This document shows, one piece after another, positions 52,022-61,784 of a DNA stretch of 64,000 nucleotides. Below the pieces are notes generated by a model. It ran no database searches. It worked only from the letters and a program-made list of their open reading frames with translations, and had not been told where the DNA came from. The DNA comes from Flavobacterium sp. (lineage in GTDB: Bacteria; Bacteroidota; Bacteroidia; Flavobacteriales; Flavobacteriaceae). Every line of letters starts with the position of its first letter. Positions within the stretch are counted from its first letter, which is position 1. Where the stretch lies: positions 372,001-436,000 of the forward strand of contig JAQSDU010000019.1 of the NCBI GenBank assembly GCA_029946065.1, written 5' to 3'. The position numbers were made by a program, and so were the translations under genes.

Positions 52022-55000
52022 ATGAAATCAAAGTTTACTTGGATTCTTACGTTATGTTTAGCGTTTTTTATTCAGTTTTCTTATGCGCAAGAGAAAACCA
52101 TTACAGGGACGGTAGTGTCAAAGACAGACCAATCGCCTTTACCTGGTGTTAGTATTTTAGTGCAAGGAACTACAAAAGGTGTACAAACCGATTTTGATGG
52201 GAAGTTTTCTATAAGTGCTGCGCCAGGACAAAAATTGGTGTTCACATTTTTAGGAACAAAAACCCAAACCGTAACAGTTGGGGCTTCGAACACTGTGTCG
52301 ATTCAACTAGAAGATGATACAACAGCGTTAGATGTTGTCGTTGTTCAAGGTTACGATGTTAAAAGAACTAAAGCAAAGTCAAATATTGCGTCGGTCACTG
52401 TGAGTGCTGCTACAATTGAGGCAAGGCCAAATGCGTCTTTTATTCAGACTTTACAAGGTCAAATTGCTGGTTTGCAAATTAGTACTGGGTCAGGTCAGCC
52501 TGGAAGTGGTAGTTTTGTAGTAATTAGAGGTCTTGGGTCTATAAATGGTAAAGTAGAGCCGCTTTATGTAATCGATGGTGTGCCTTTAAATGCTGATAAC
52601 TTCAGGAGTTTGAATCCAGATGATATTGAGTCAACTTCGGTATTGAAAGATGCTGGTGCAACAGCCATTTATGGTAATAAAGGTGCTAACGGTGTAATTA
52701 TCGTTAAAACTAAAAAAGGAGGATTTGATTCTGCTTTAAAAGTTAAATATTCATCTGTTTCAGGTTTTAGCACTATGCAAAAAACAAAATATAATATGAT
52801 GAATGCGCAACAATTGCTTACATTGGAACGCAATTACGGTTCAGGACGTGGCGTTGGTATGACGGATGCAGAAATTGCCGCTACGCCATCAACAAACTGG
52901 AATGATTATTTCTTCAGAACAGCAGTATCTCAAAATCACGTTTTAAGCATGTCTCAAGGTAGTAAAAATTTATCTACTTTCACTTCTGTTGGATTCTTAG
53001 ATCAAGAAGGTATCTTAAAGAGTACTGGACTAAAAAGATTTAACTTTAGAAGTAATGTGACTGGTAAAAGCAATGATGGAAAATTTAATTATGCTACAAG
53101 TGTAACTTTAAATTTTTCAAGAAACAATCTTGCTACTTCTTTAGGAACAGGTGGTGTTAACCAAAATTATGTTTTAGGAGCCAACAATAGTGCGCCTTAT
53201 ATTTCTCCGTCAGAATACACAACATCTGCGCAGTTATTAGCAGATTATCAGGCTTCTGGTACTTTGGCGCTTACGCCGTTGTTTCTTATCGATAAATTAA
53301 ATACCTTTTCTACTGCTACAGACGAATTAAAAGGTGTTTTGAGTTTTGAAGCGAGCTATAAGTTTGCAAAAAACTTTACTATAGGTGTGAACCAAGGTAT
53401 TGATTATACACAAACTAACGGTTTGACTTTTCAACCTCCTGGAGCTTTCAATTCATTGATTTTTGAGGGATCAAATGGTTATGTAGGACAAACGTCTGAA
53501 AGTTTTTCAAGAGACGTTGCTTTCAATACCAATACAAGGTTAAACTATAACAAAACTTTTGGTGGCAAGCACACTGTAGATGTTACGTTGTTTACCGAGT
53601 ATTACAAGGCTCATGCTAAGTCAAATGGCTTTACGCAATACGGTTTAGATCCTAAAGTAGCTTATCCAGGTGCTGGAACAGGTTTTATTAGTGATACACC
53701 TGCTAATGATTTTAATGTTCCTGATGTTACTTCAGGTATTGCTGAATTAGGATTGTTTTCTTATTTTGCAGTAGCCGATTATGACTTTGATAGTAAATAT
53801 GGTGTAGGCGCAACAATCCGTAGAGATGCTTCTTCAAGATTTTCTGACACCAACAGATGGGGTACATTTTACTCTTTTACAGGTAGATGGAACTTAGACC
53901 AAGAAAATTTCATGAAAGGGTCTGCGATTACAATGTTGAAATTAAGAGGTTCTTATGGTACAAATGGTAACCAAGAAATTACAGGTACGACTTATGGAGC
54001 GCTTAGTTCTACAAAAGATATTTATGCTTCAGGAAGTTCTTATCAATTGTTGCCTGCTTATGCGATTGGAAGTCTTGGGAATAGCGATTTGAAATGGGAA
54101 ACTACCACACAAAAAGATATCGGTGTTGATTTTGAAGTTTTTGATAGAAGACTAACAGGTTCGGTAGATTATTATCACAAGAAAACCACAGATTTGTACC
54201 TTTCGTTGCCATTATCTGCAATTACAGGTCAAGGAAGTCTTGCTGCTAACTTTGGTGAATTGACCAATTCTGGTTTTGAGACTACGCTTTCTTATGATTT
54301 AGTAAGAGCGAAAAGCACAGACGGTTTAGATATTTCGTTAAATTTTAATGCTTCCTTCAATAAAAACCGTATCGGCGATTTGCCTAACGAAGATGGTATA
54401 GTTGATGACGGTGGATTAACCGTAATTTCCGAAGGGCATAGGCTTAACGAATTTTATGCAATTAGATATGTAGGCGTAAATCCGGCAGATGGTAACCTTT
54501 TGTTCCTAGATGCTGATGGTAATCCTACAGAGAATCCTGATCAAATTAATGATAGGGTATATACTGGAAAAAGCAGCCAGCCTTCTATTCAAGGTGGATT
54601 TGGTACTGATGTATCTTACAAAGGATTTTTCATAAATGCTTCCTTCTCTTTTGTAGCGGATGTTTACAGATTGGATTATGATTTATCGGGCGTACAAGAT
54701 CCTTCTGATATTGGAGTTTTTAACAAATCTACAGATATTCTAAGAGCTTGGACACCAGACAACAGAATTACAGATATCCCTTCATTGTCTGTTCAAAATG
54801 CTTCTTTGGATGCTAATTCAGACCGTTACATAAAAAATGCAGATTATTTAAGACTAAGATATATGAGCATTGGTTACAACGTTCCTAAGAAATTCCTTGA
54901 CAAAACACTTTTCTCTGCTGTAAAAGCTTACGTTCAGGCAGAAAATTTGGTTACTTGGTCAAAATGGAGAGGTTGGGATGCAGAAAGTCCACGTGGTAGC

Positions 55001-55060
55001 GACCAATACCAATACCCAACTCCAAAAATTCTTTCAGTAGGTTTACAATTAGAATTCTAA
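52022..55060 (+). CDS. SusC/RagA-type TonB-linked outer-membrane transporter
   Basis: The 1012-residue protein has a signal peptide (LCLAFFIQFSYAQ). A CarboxypepD_reg domain follows (ITGTVVSKTDQSPLPGVSILVQGTTKGVQTDFDGKFSI, ~25-100), then a TonB plug (NIASVTVSAATIEARPNASFIQTLQGQIAGLQI to GGFDSALKVKY, ~120-240) with ATAIYGNKGANGVIIVKTKKG, and a ~750-residue barrel with the terminal ILSVGLQLEF. It imports a ligand captured by the SusD partner (5 nt downstream). Neighbouring enzymes that would reveal the ligand are absent; a nearby protease hints at peptides (inference). Confidence 0.96.
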   Translation: MKSKFTWILTLCLAFFIQFSYAQEKTITGTVVSKTDQSPLPGVSILVQGTTKGVQTDFDGKFSISAAPGQKLVFTFLGTKTQTVTVGASNTVSIQLEDDTTALDVVVVQGYDVKRTKAKSNIASVTVSAATIEARPNASFIQTLQGQIAGLQISTGSGQPGSGSFVVIRGLGSINGKVEPLYVIDGVPLNADNFRSLNPDDIESTSVLKDAGATAIYGNKGANGVIIVKTKKGGFDSALKVKYSSVSGFSTMQKTKYNMMNAQQLLTLERNYGSGRGVGMTDAEIAATPSTNWNDYFFRTAVSQNHVLSMSQGSKNLSTFTSVGFLDQEGILKSTGLKRFNFRSNVTGKSNDGKFNYATSVTLNFSRNNLATSLGTGGVNQNYVLGANNSAPYISPSEYTTSAQLLADYQASGTLALTPLFLIDKLNTFSTATDELKGVLSFEASYKFAKNFTIGVNQGIDYTQTNGLTFQPPGAFNSLIFEGSNGYVGQTSESFSRDVAFNTNTRLNYNKTFGGKHTVDVTLFTEYYKAHAKSNGFTQYGLDPKVAYPGAGTGFISDTPANDFNVPDVTSGIAELGLFSYFAVADYDFDSKYGVGATIRRDASSRFSDTNRWGTFYSFTGRWNLDQENFMKGSAITMLKLRGSYGTNGNQEITGTTYGALSSTKDIYASGSSYQLLPAYAIGSLGNSDLKWETTTQKDIGVDFEVFDRRLTGSVDYYHKKTTDLYLSLPLSAITGQGSLAANFGELTNSGFETTLSYDLVRAKSTDGLDISLNFNASFNKNRIGDLPNEDGIVDDGGLTVISEGHRLNEFYAIRYVGVNPADGNLLFLDADGNPTENPDQINDRVYTGKSSQPSIQGGFGTDVSYKGFFINASFSFVADVYRLDYDLSGVQDPSDIGVFNKSTDILRAWTPDNRITDIPSLSVQNASLDANSDRYIKNADYLRLRYMSIGYNVPKKFLDKTLFSAVKAYVQAENLVTWSKWRGWDAESPRGSDQYQYPTPKILSVGLQLEF

Positions 55061-55065
55061 AAATT

Positions 55066-56544
55066 ATGTATATGAAAAATATTAAAATTGCTTTAATTGC
55101 ATTAATTACTTCTGTAACTATTTTTTCTTGTACGGATGCGATTGATATCGTACAACCAGGAAATTTATCGGAAGATGCAGCATTCCAAACACCAGAGGAT
55201 TTACAGAAAGGTTTATTAGCTGCTTATGGCTCTCTTTCTCCTGAAACTGAAATTGGGTTTAACTCTATTTTTACCGACGAGGTTAGTTTAGGTTTGGGTA
55301 ATGGAGGTCAAGGCTTATTGGATGGAGAATATGGTTTCTTCTTAAATTCTGGTTCTTCGGCTCCAGGTTCGCTTTGGTATGATTATTATGGAACTATTAA
55401 CTATACCAACAGGATCATCAGAGCGGCAGAACATATTACACCTGATCCTGAAAATATAGATGAGCAGTCTGCTTATTACAATACGCTTGCTCAGGCACAC
55501 GTTTTGAGAGCTTGGGCGCATTTTACCCTATTGTCTTATTATTCAGCTGATATGAGTGATGATAGTTCATTGGGGATTATTTTGGTTGATTTTGTTCCAA
55601 CTATTGAAGATAAATTGCCTCGTAATACTACTGGTGAAGTTCTAGCATTGATCAATGCAGATTTAGCCTATTACGATACCGCAATAACTGGCGACATGAC
55701 CAGATACAATGATGACAATTCAGACAGAAAATACATTTCTCCTGATTTTGTTAAAGCTTTTAGAGTGCGTATGGCTGCTTACAGAAAAGATTATGCAACT
55801 GCAGGTACTTTGGCAGATGAACTTATTGCTTCCTATCCACTTACTGCTAGAGCGCAATTTACCAATATTTGGAAGGACCTACCTGTAACAGGAAACGATG
55901 AGGTTATCTTTAGATTGGATAGGGTAAATGGTAACGCTAAAGTAGGTAATATATGGGCATCTGTTGATGCTACAGCTAGTGGTTCTCCTTTTTATGAAGT
56001 AAGCACAGATTTATATGCTTTATTGACTACGCCTGGGGATGTTAGAAAAACGGCTTATACAAGTACTGCTATAACTACAGAAGATGGTGAATTTGTAACG
56101 CCTATTGGGAAGTATCCTGGTTCAGGAGGATTAGCATTATTGAATGATATTAAAGTTTTCAGGACGTCAGAAATGATATTGATCAAAGCTGAGTCTTTGG
56201 CTGCAGCAGGCGATTTTGCTGGTGTAGCTGCACAATTGCAAAAAATCAATAATGCACGTTTTACTGCTTCAACTGTACCGACTGTTGCAGTTCCTGCAAA
56301 TGAAACTGCTGCTTGGGCTGCTATTTTACTAGCTAGACGTGTAGAATTGGCTTACGAAGGACACAGATACTTAGATTTCAAACGTCTTGGTGTTAAAGCG
56401 GGTGTTGATATTAATCGCGACCCTGCAGATTGTGCTCGTAATGGTGCTTGTTTCTTTTCTAATACAGATTACAGGTTAACTTTTCCGGTTCCATCCGCTG
56501 AAGTTGGTGCCAACAGAAACATTCAGCAAACTTCTGGATATTAA
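55066..56544 (+). CDS. SusD/RagB-type nutrient-binding lipoprotein
   Basis: The 492-residue lipoprotein has a signal (IALIALITSVTIFSC) and N-terminal ALSP-like EDAAFQTPEDLQKGLLAAYGSLS. Four TPR-like helices contain AQAHVLRAWAHFTLLSYYSADM. The C-terminal SusD region has ILLARRVELAYEGHRYLDFKRLG and YRLTFPVPSAEVGANRNIQQTSGY. It is the surface partner of the SusC transporter upstream (5-nt gap). The Met at 55072 is an equally good start. The order SusC - SusD - lipoprotein is one operon. Confidence 0.95.
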   Translation: MYMKNIKIALIALITSVTIFSCTDAIDIVQPGNLSEDAAFQTPEDLQKGLLAAYGSLSPETEIGFNSIFTDEVSLGLGNGGQGLLDGEYGFFLNSGSSAPGSLWYDYYGTINYTNRIIRAAEHITPDPENIDEQSAYYNTLAQAHVLRAWAHFTLLSYYSADMSDDSSLGIILVDFVPTIEDKLPRNTTGEVLALINADLAYYDTAITGDMTRYNDDNSDRKYISPDFVKAFRVRMAAYRKDYATAGTLADELIASYPLTARAQFTNIWKDLPVTGNDEVIFRLDRVNGNAKVGNIWASVDATASGSPFYEVSTDLYALLTTPGDVRKTAYTSTAITTEDGEFVTPIGKYPGSGGLALLNDIKVFRTSEMILIKAESLAAAGDFAGVAAQLQKINNARFTASTVPTVAVPANETAAWAAILLARRVELAYEGHRYLDFKRLGVKAGVDINRDPADCARNGACFFSNTDYRLTFPVPSAEVGANRNIQQTSGY

Positions 56545-56567
56545 TTAATTTTAAAATAAAAAAGAAT

Positions 56568-57416
56568 ATGAAAAATATTTATAGATTAGGCTTTATGTTA
56601 CTGTTAGTAGCTGGCGTTGTCAGCTGTGAAGAAGATAAAGTGATTTATGATGTTAATGGTGGCGTTGAATCTTATCAATTCGCTGATGCAACATCCGACC
56701 TTCCACTTTTGCCAGGTGGCGTTGTATCGACAGCTACCGTTGAAGTACAAGTTACAACAAAATCCGATGCGGTAAGAACATTTCCAGTACTAATTGGAGC
56801 TGAGTCAACGGCAACTGCAGCACAATACTCAATTGATGCAGCTTCGCTTGTGATTCCAGCAGGATCTTTTATTGGTGAAATCAAAATTACTGGTAACTTT
56901 GATGCGGTTCCTGATGGTGCCACAGAAACTTTAGTTTTGATGCTTGACGAAACAGCAGGTCTTAAAGTTATGGATGGAAACAACACACATGTTGTCAATA
57001 TCTTCCGTTCTTGCCCAACTGATTTGGCAGGTAATTATTCAGTGACAACTACTTATGGTTATCACGATTTCCTTCCTGATTATGACGTTAATACTATGAA
57101 TGTAGCAGTTACTGCTGTATCAGGCCAATTAAATACTTATAAAGTTGCTGATTTCTCAGGAGGTTTGTATTCGGTAGGACCTTATGCGGATAATTATGGT
57201 ACTGGCGCAGCCTCTGCAGCCGCTAAAAGAGATTTGACTTTCTTGGTTAGTTGTGGTGCCATTTCATGGGCTAACGAAGTAGACCCTTGGGGTGCTATCA
57301 ATCCAACCGATGGTGAAGTTAATGCTTTAGATGACGCAACAGGAAGTTTTACTATTTCTTGGACTTGTGTTGGCTATGGTGAAAATGGTGTTTCTGTTTA
57401 CACACCTATAGATTGA
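56568..57416 (+). CDS. SusE-like surface lipoprotein, third gene of SusC/D operon
   Basis: The 282-residue lipoprotein has a signal ending LLVAGVVSC then EEDKVIYD. A Calx-beta or Ig-like domain (~40-145: ATVEVQVTTKSDAVRTFPVLI, IPAGSFIGEIKITGNFDAVPDGATETLVLMLDE) is followed by a second beta domain (LAGNYSVTTTYGYHDFLPDY, TVGYGENGVSVYTPID-like end). Such lipoproteins in third position of SusC/D operons act as accessory ligand-binding proteins (SusE/F role). No specific family is recognised. It is 23 nt after SusD and followed by a strong terminator. Confidence 0.8.
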   Translation: MKNIYRLGFMLLLVAGVVSCEEDKVIYDVNGGVESYQFADATSDLPLLPGGVVSTATVEVQVTTKSDAVRTFPVLIGAESTATAAQYSIDAASLVIPAGSFIGEIKITGNFDAVPDGATETLVLMLDETAGLKVMDGNNTHVVNIFRSCPTDLAGNYSVTTTYGYHDFLPDYDVNTMNVAVTAVSGQLNTYKVADFSGGLYSVGPYADNYGTGAASAAAKRDLTFLVSCGAISWANEVDPWGAINPTDGEVNALDDATGSFTISWTCVGYGENGVSVYTPID

Positions 57417-57448
57417 TTCTTTAGGCTATAATTAGCTTATTCATATAT

Positions 57449-57480
57449 AAACCTGTTCGAATTTCGAACAGGTTTTTTTT
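57449..57480 (+). terminator. Terminator of the SusC/D operon
   Basis: ACCTGTTCGA and TCGAACAGGT form a perfect 10-bp stem with a 3-nt loop, followed by eight T. Confidence 0.9.
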
Positions 57481-57536
57481 ATTAGTTTTTACGGCATCGT
57501 TTCATAGACTGCGGTAAAGACCATAATTTATTTTAA

Positions 57537-57566
57537 TTGATTTTTAAATTTTATATCCTATTTTTG
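57537..57566 (+). promoter_or_regulatory. Promoter of the TPR-mpl operon
   Basis: TTG (57537-57539), 19 nt, TATTTTTG (57559-57566) match the Bacteroidota consensus. The ATG is 20 nt downstream of the -7 box. Confidence 0.7.
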
Positions 57567-57586
57567 TTTATATATAGCGATACCTT

Positions 57587-58285
57587 ATGAAATCTTTATT
57601 ATGCGCACTTTTATTTATACCTGGCATACTATTCTCCCAATCAGTATTTGAAAATGCCGAAAAATTGTTCAGGCAACAAAAGTATAACGATGCAAAAGCG
57701 CTATTTGAAACGCTCCTAAAAGATCAGCCAAACGATCTTAAAATACTTGAATATTTAGGAGATATAAACGGCATCTCAAAGAACTGGGACGCAGCATTGG
57801 TTTATTATAAAAAACTCAAAGTATTAAAACCAAGCAATGCCGATTATCACTACAAATATGGCGGTGTTTTAGGAATGATTGCCAATGAAAGCAATAAGTT
57901 TAAAGCACTGGGGATGATAGATGACATCAAACAGTCATTTCAAAAAGCAATCGAACTCAATCCAAAACACATTGATGCCAGATGGGCTTTAGTCGAGTTT
58001 TACCTAAAACTCCCAGGAATTATTGGCGGTAGCGAAACTAAAGCAACCCGGTATGCCAATGAGCTTTTAACAATATCACCAATCGACGGATACCTCGCGA
58101 AAGGCCGAATTGCAGAATATTTTGAACGCTACAAAGAAGCCGAGAAATTATACAAAATCGCTATTCAAATCGGAAGTTCTAAAATTTGTTATCAAAAGCT
58201 TTCCGATCTTTATAAAAATAAAATGAATCAACCCGAAAAAGCCAAACAAATTATGGCGGAATTCGATCAAAAAACTAAATCATAA
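57587..58285 (+). CDS. Secreted TPR protein
   Basis: The 232-residue protein has a signal peptide (LLCALLFIPGILFSQ) and tetratricopeptide repeats throughout (SVFENAEKLFRQQKYNDAKALFETLL, LKILEYLGDINGISKNWDAALVYYKKL, KGRIAEYFERYKEAEKLYKIA). It is probably a periplasmic protein-interaction scaffold. Its TAA overlaps the ATG of mpl (TAATG), so translation is coupled, which suggests a link with peptidoglycan recycling (inference). It has its own promoter. Confidence 0.88.
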   Translation: MKSLLCALLFIPGILFSQSVFENAEKLFRQQKYNDAKALFETLLKDQPNDLKILEYLGDINGISKNWDAALVYYKKLKVLKPSNADYHYKYGGVLGMIANESNKFKALGMIDDIKQSFQKAIELNPKHIDARWALVEFYLKLPGIIGGSETKATRYANELLTISPIDGYLAKGRIAEYFERYKEAEKLYKIAIQIGSSKICYQKLSDLYKNKMNQPEKAKQIMAEFDQKTKS

Positions 58286-59649
58286 TGCGTACACATTTTA
58301 TAGCGATTGGCGGAAGTGCCATGCACAATTTGGCTTTAGCATTGCATAACAAAGGATACAAAGTTACCGGAAGCGACGATGCCATATTCGAGCCTTCAAG
58401 AACAAGACTTGAGAAAAAAGGTTTGCTTCCAAGTGAATTAGGCTGGTTTCCTGAAAAAATCACTGTAGATATTGAAGCCATAATTTTAGGAATGCACGCC
58501 AAAGGCGATAATCCAGAGTTGCTAAAAGCAAAAGAGTTAGGGCTTAAAATTTATTCTTATCCCGAATTCCTTTATGAACAATCCAAAAATAAAACGCGCG
58601 TCGTTATTGGAGGATCACACGGAAAAACAACCATAACTTCCATGATTCTTCATGTTATGCACTACCATAACGTGAATGTAGATTATATGGTCGGCGCACA
58701 ATTGGAAGGCTTTGATACGATGGTACATCTCACCGAAGAAAATGATTTCATTGTTTTGGAAGGCGACGAATATCTTTCCTCGCCAATCGATAGGAGACCA
58801 AAATTTCACTTATACCAACCCAATATCGCTTTGATTTCCGGAATCGCCTGGGATCATATCAATGTTTTTCCGACGTATGAAAATTACGTAGAACAATTTG
58901 AAATATTTATAAAGTTGATAACAAATGGTGGTATTTTAGTCTATAATGAAGATGATGCGGAAGTCAAAAAAATAGCCGAAGCCGCCACCAATCCAATCCG
59001 TAAATTGCAATATAAAACACCGGAATATTCTGTTAAAGATGGCGTTACGCTGCTTAAAACGCCGGAGGGCGATATGCCGATTGAAGTGTTTGGAGCTCAC
59101 AACCTTAATAACCTTGCTGGTGCAAAATGGATTTGCCAGAATATGGGCATCGATGAAGCGGCATTTTATGAAGCCATCGCCAGTTTTAAAGGTGCTTCCA
59201 AACGTTTGGAGAAAATCGCAGAAAACAAATTTAATGTCGCCTATAAAGATTTTGCGCATTCACCAAGTAAAGTCGCGGCCACCACAAAAGCCGTGAAAGA
59301 GCAATATCCCGACCGCAAACTCATCGCTTGCCTCGAACTGCACACCTATAGTAGCCTAAATCCCGAATTTTTAAAAGAGTACCAAGGCGCGCTCGACGCC
59401 GCTGATGTAGCTGTTGTTTTTTATTCACCCGATGCCGTCAAAATAAAGCAATTAAAGGAAGTCAGCGCAGAACAAATTGGCAAAGCCTTCAACCGCGAAG
59501 ATTTGATTATTTATACCAATCCGGCAGCTTTCAAAGAATACCTTTTTCACCTGAAATATGACACTGAAGGCATTGCTTTGCTTTTAATGAGTTCGGGTAA
59601 TTATGGCGGATTAAATTTCGACGACATCAAACAACTCATCAATCCATAA
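58285..59649 (+). CDS. mpl: UDP-N-acetylmuramate:L-Ala-gamma-D-Glu-meso-DAP ligase
   Basis: Mpl reattaches recycled murein tripeptide to UDP-MurNAc. The 454-residue Mur-ligase family protein begins with the MurC-like HFIAIGGSAMHNLALALHNKGYKVTGSDD. The ATP-binding loop GGSHGKTTITSMILHVM, the central domain IALISGIAWDHINVFPTYENY, HNLNNLAGAKWICQNMGI, and the C-terminal FAHSPSKVAATTKAVKEQYPDRKLIACLELHTYSSLNP, where typical MurC has a different pattern, support Mpl over MurC. It starts within the stop codon of the TPR gene. Confidence 0.93.
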   Translation: MRTHFIAIGGSAMHNLALALHNKGYKVTGSDDAIFEPSRTRLEKKGLLPSELGWFPEKITVDIEAIILGMHAKGDNPELLKAKELGLKIYSYPEFLYEQSKNKTRVVIGGSHGKTTITSMILHVMHYHNVNVDYMVGAQLEGFDTMVHLTEENDFIVLEGDEYLSSPIDRRPKFHLYQPNIALISGIAWDHINVFPTYENYVEQFEIFIKLITNGGILVYNEDDAEVKKIAEAATNPIRKLQYKTPEYSVKDGVTLLKTPEGDMPIEVFGAHNLNNLAGAKWICQNMGIDEAAFYEAIASFKGASKRLEKIAENKFNVAYKDFAHSPSKVAATTKAVKEQYPDRKLIACLELHTYSSLNPEFLKEYQGALDAADVAVVFYSPDAVKIKQLKEVSAEQIGKAFNREDLIIYTNPAAFKEYLFHLKYDTEGIALLLMSSGNYGGLNFDDIKQLINP

Positions 59650-59654
59650 TCAAT

Positions 59655-60233
59655 TTATTGTTGGTATCGGTAATGTCCGTTGATCTTGTAAGCAAACAAG
59701 CAATCTTCCAAAACTTGTCCGCCGCCTACATTATGAACCAGTAATCGTCGTTTGTTGTCCGTCGATTTTCGGTTGGTAACAATTCCGATATGCGGCAATT
59801 TGTCATTAATCATCCACGTTACAATATCGCCGGTTTTATAATCTGCTGCGTTTTGCGTAACCGGAAGCTTTTTTCCCAAACGCCCAAAAAATGCTTCCAG
59901 ATTAGGCACTCTTCTATGGTCGATATTGGTGTCGGTGGTTTTTAAGCCCCAAATTTTCGGGTATTTTGAGAAATTTTTATTCATATCTTCATGCACTTCC
60001 TTTTGCAGATCGATGCCCAATTTTCGGTACGATCGAATGATGACATCCGTGCAAACCCCTTTGTTTTTCGGGACATCGCCGTTTGGATATTTGATCGAAA
60101 AATAAGTTGGGTCGTAAACTACTTTGTCATTTGTGATACTAATTGCGGCATCCGACAGTTTTTCTTCAAATGTTTTTTCGGTTTTCAAAGTATAAAATCC
60201 GAGAAAAAGAAACAAAATGCAAATGGTTTTCAT
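59655..60233 (-). CDS. DUF1287 secreted protein
   Basis: The 192-residue protein has an N-terminal hydrophobic segment (ICILFLFLGFYTLKTEK) and the DUF1287 pattern: DPTYFSIKYPNGDVPKNKGVCTDVIIRSYRKLGIDLQKEVHEDM, THIDHRRVPNLEAFF-like THID block, DYKTGDIVTWMINDKLPHIGIVTN and LLVHNVGGGQ. The Cys-His arrangement resembles NlpC/P60-like cysteine hydrolases, so a cell-wall role is possible. The start at 60233 is chosen; the longer frame to 60350 would overlap radC and has no signal-peptide logic. It is convergent with mpl. Confidence 0.88.
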   Translation of the reverse strand: MKTICILFLFLGFYTLKTEKTFEEKLSDAAISITNDKVVYDPTYFSIKYPNGDVPKNKGVCTDVIIRSYRKLGIDLQKEVHEDMNKNFSKYPKIWGLKTTDTNIDHRRVPNLEAFFGRLGKKLPVTQNAADYKTGDIVTWMINDKLPHIGIVTNRKSTDNKRRLLVHNVGGGQVLEDCLFAYKINGHYRYQQ

Positions 60234-60325
60234 TATTTTAGTGTTTGATATTGAAACGCATAGCATTAGTTTATAGTATTTTTCTATCAAAATTTTTATA
60301 AGCCACTCACATAAATATAATCCAA

Positions 60326-61021
60326 ATGGAAGACAATTCACCATTTTCAATCCGCTATTGGTCGGAAGACGACCGTCCGCGCGAAAAATTAATACTCAAA
60401 GGCAAAAGCGCCCTCAGCGATGCCGAACTCACTGCAATTCTTATAGGGTCAGGAAGTCGCGAAGAAAGTGCCGTAGCTTTATGCCAACGGATTTTATCGA
60501 GCGTTGATTGCAACCTAAACGCACTCGGAAAACTTTCACTAAAGCAATTAACCGAATTCAAAGGCATCGGAACCGCAAAAGCCATCGCCATCATCGCAGC
60601 CTTAGAACTCGGAAGACGCCGCAGGCAACACGAAACTATTGAATTAAAGAAAATCAATTCCAGTCAATCCATTTTTGAAATCATGCAGCCTATTATAGGT
60701 GAATTGCCGCATGAAGAATTTTGGGTGATTTATCTAAACAATTCTAATAAAGTCGTTTCAAAAGCGCAACTCAGCAAAGGCGGCATTACCGGGACTTTAG
60801 TCGATGTTCGGCTGGTTTATAAAACGGCACTCGAAATTGGAGCAACAAGCATTATCTTATCACATAATCATCCGTCCGGAACTTTGGTCGCTAGCGATGC
60901 CGATAAGCAAATCACCCGAAAACTCAAAACTGCCGGTGAAAATCTCGATATAAAAGTACTCGATCACGTGATTGTTACTGAAACAGGCTATTTCAGTTTT
61001 GCGGATGAAGGTATCTTGTAA
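60326..61021 (+). CDS. radC: RadC/JAMM-domain protein
   Basis: The 231-residue protein has an N-terminal helix-hairpin-helix (LTEFKGIGTAKAIAIIAALELGRR, ~65-95) and a C-terminal JAMM (MPN+) zinc domain with HEEFWVIYLNNSNKV and SIILSHNHPSGTLVASDADKQITRKL (HxHP...D). RadC was named for DNA repair but its role is unproven; JAMM zinc ligands are intact here. It is divergent from the DUF1287 gene and followed by a HAD phosphatase gene. Confidence 0.95.
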   Translation: MEDNSPFSIRYWSEDDRPREKLILKGKSALSDAELTAILIGSGSREESAVALCQRILSSVDCNLNALGKLSLKQLTEFKGIGTAKAIAIIAALELGRRRRQHETIELKKINSSQSIFEIMQPIIGELPHEEFWVIYLNNSNKVVSKAQLSKGGITGTLVDVRLVYKTALEIGATSIILSHNHPSGTLVASDADKQITRKLKTAGENLDIKVLDHVIVTETGYFSFADEGIL

Positions 61022-61096
61022 AAAAAGCATAAATTAGCTTTGCAGATGTCGTTTAAAACAAAAACTTTGCGACCTTTGTTTTCAAATTATTAGAAT

Positions 61097-61783
61097 GTGA
61101 ACGCAAAGATTTCAGATGTTTTTTTTGATTTGGATCACACGCTTTGGGATTTCGAGAAAAACTCGGCCTTAGCGTTTGAAACTATTTTTAAAAAACACAA
61201 CATTGATCTAGATCTTCATGCCTTTCTCAACCATTACAATCCCATCAATTTTCAATACTGGCAATTGTACCAGCACGACAAAATAACAACCGCCGAATTG
61301 CGTTACGGAAGACTAAAAGACGTTTTTGATTTGATGGATTTAGAAGTGACGGATGCATTAATTGACTTGCTTTCCGACGAATATATCCATTATTTGCCGC
61401 AGCATAACCATCTTTTTGAAGGGACAATCGAGATTTTAGATTATTTGAAAGACAAATATAACCTGCATATCATTACCAACGGGTTTCACGAAGTGCAAGG
61501 CAATAAAATCAAGAATTCCAAAATCGGACATTATTTTTCAACCATTACGAATTCAGAAATGGCGGGCGTGAAAAAACCAAATCCGCAGATTTTTGAATAT
61601 GCATTACAACTTGCCAAAACAAAAAAAGAAACCAGCATTATGATTGGCGATAGTTTTGAGGCAGATGTTGAAGGTGCTATGAATTCCGGTATTGATGCCA
61701 TTTTCTTCAACACCAACAATGTTCAGGTGGACCAAAAAATCAAACAAATAAGCCATTTGAAGGCTTTAAAAAATTACTTATAA
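61097..61783 (+). CDS. yjjG: YjjG-type HAD nucleotidase (GTG start)
   Basis: The 228-residue protein has HAD motif I FFDLDHTLWDF (Asp nucleophile), motif II HIITNGF, motif III Lys in GVKKPNPQIFEYAL, and motif IV MIGDSFEADVEGAMNSGIDAIF. The fold matches noncanonical pyrimidine nucleotidases (YjjG), which dephosphorylate unusual nucleotides. GTG at 61097 is used because no in-frame ATG precedes the motif I strand. A TAGCTTTG (61035-61042) and a GACCTTTG (61071-61078) are possible -7 boxes. The next gene starts 1 nt after the stop. Confidence 0.88.
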   Translation: MNAKISDVFFDLDHTLWDFEKNSALAFETIFKKHNIDLDLHAFLNHYNPINFQYWQLYQHDKITTAELRYGRLKDVFDLMDLEVTDALIDLLSDEYIHYLPQHNHLFEGTIEILDYLKDKYNLHIITNGFHEVQGNKIKNSKIGHYFSTITNSEMAGVKKPNPQIFEYALQLAKTKKETSIMIGDSFEADVEGAMNSGIDAIFFNTNNVQVDQKIKQISHLKALKNYL

Positions 61784-61784
61784 T

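Noticed and set aside
60234..60350. Longer N-terminus of the DUF1287 protein
   Set aside because: It would overlap the radC start and place a hydrophobic signal 40 residues inside the protein.
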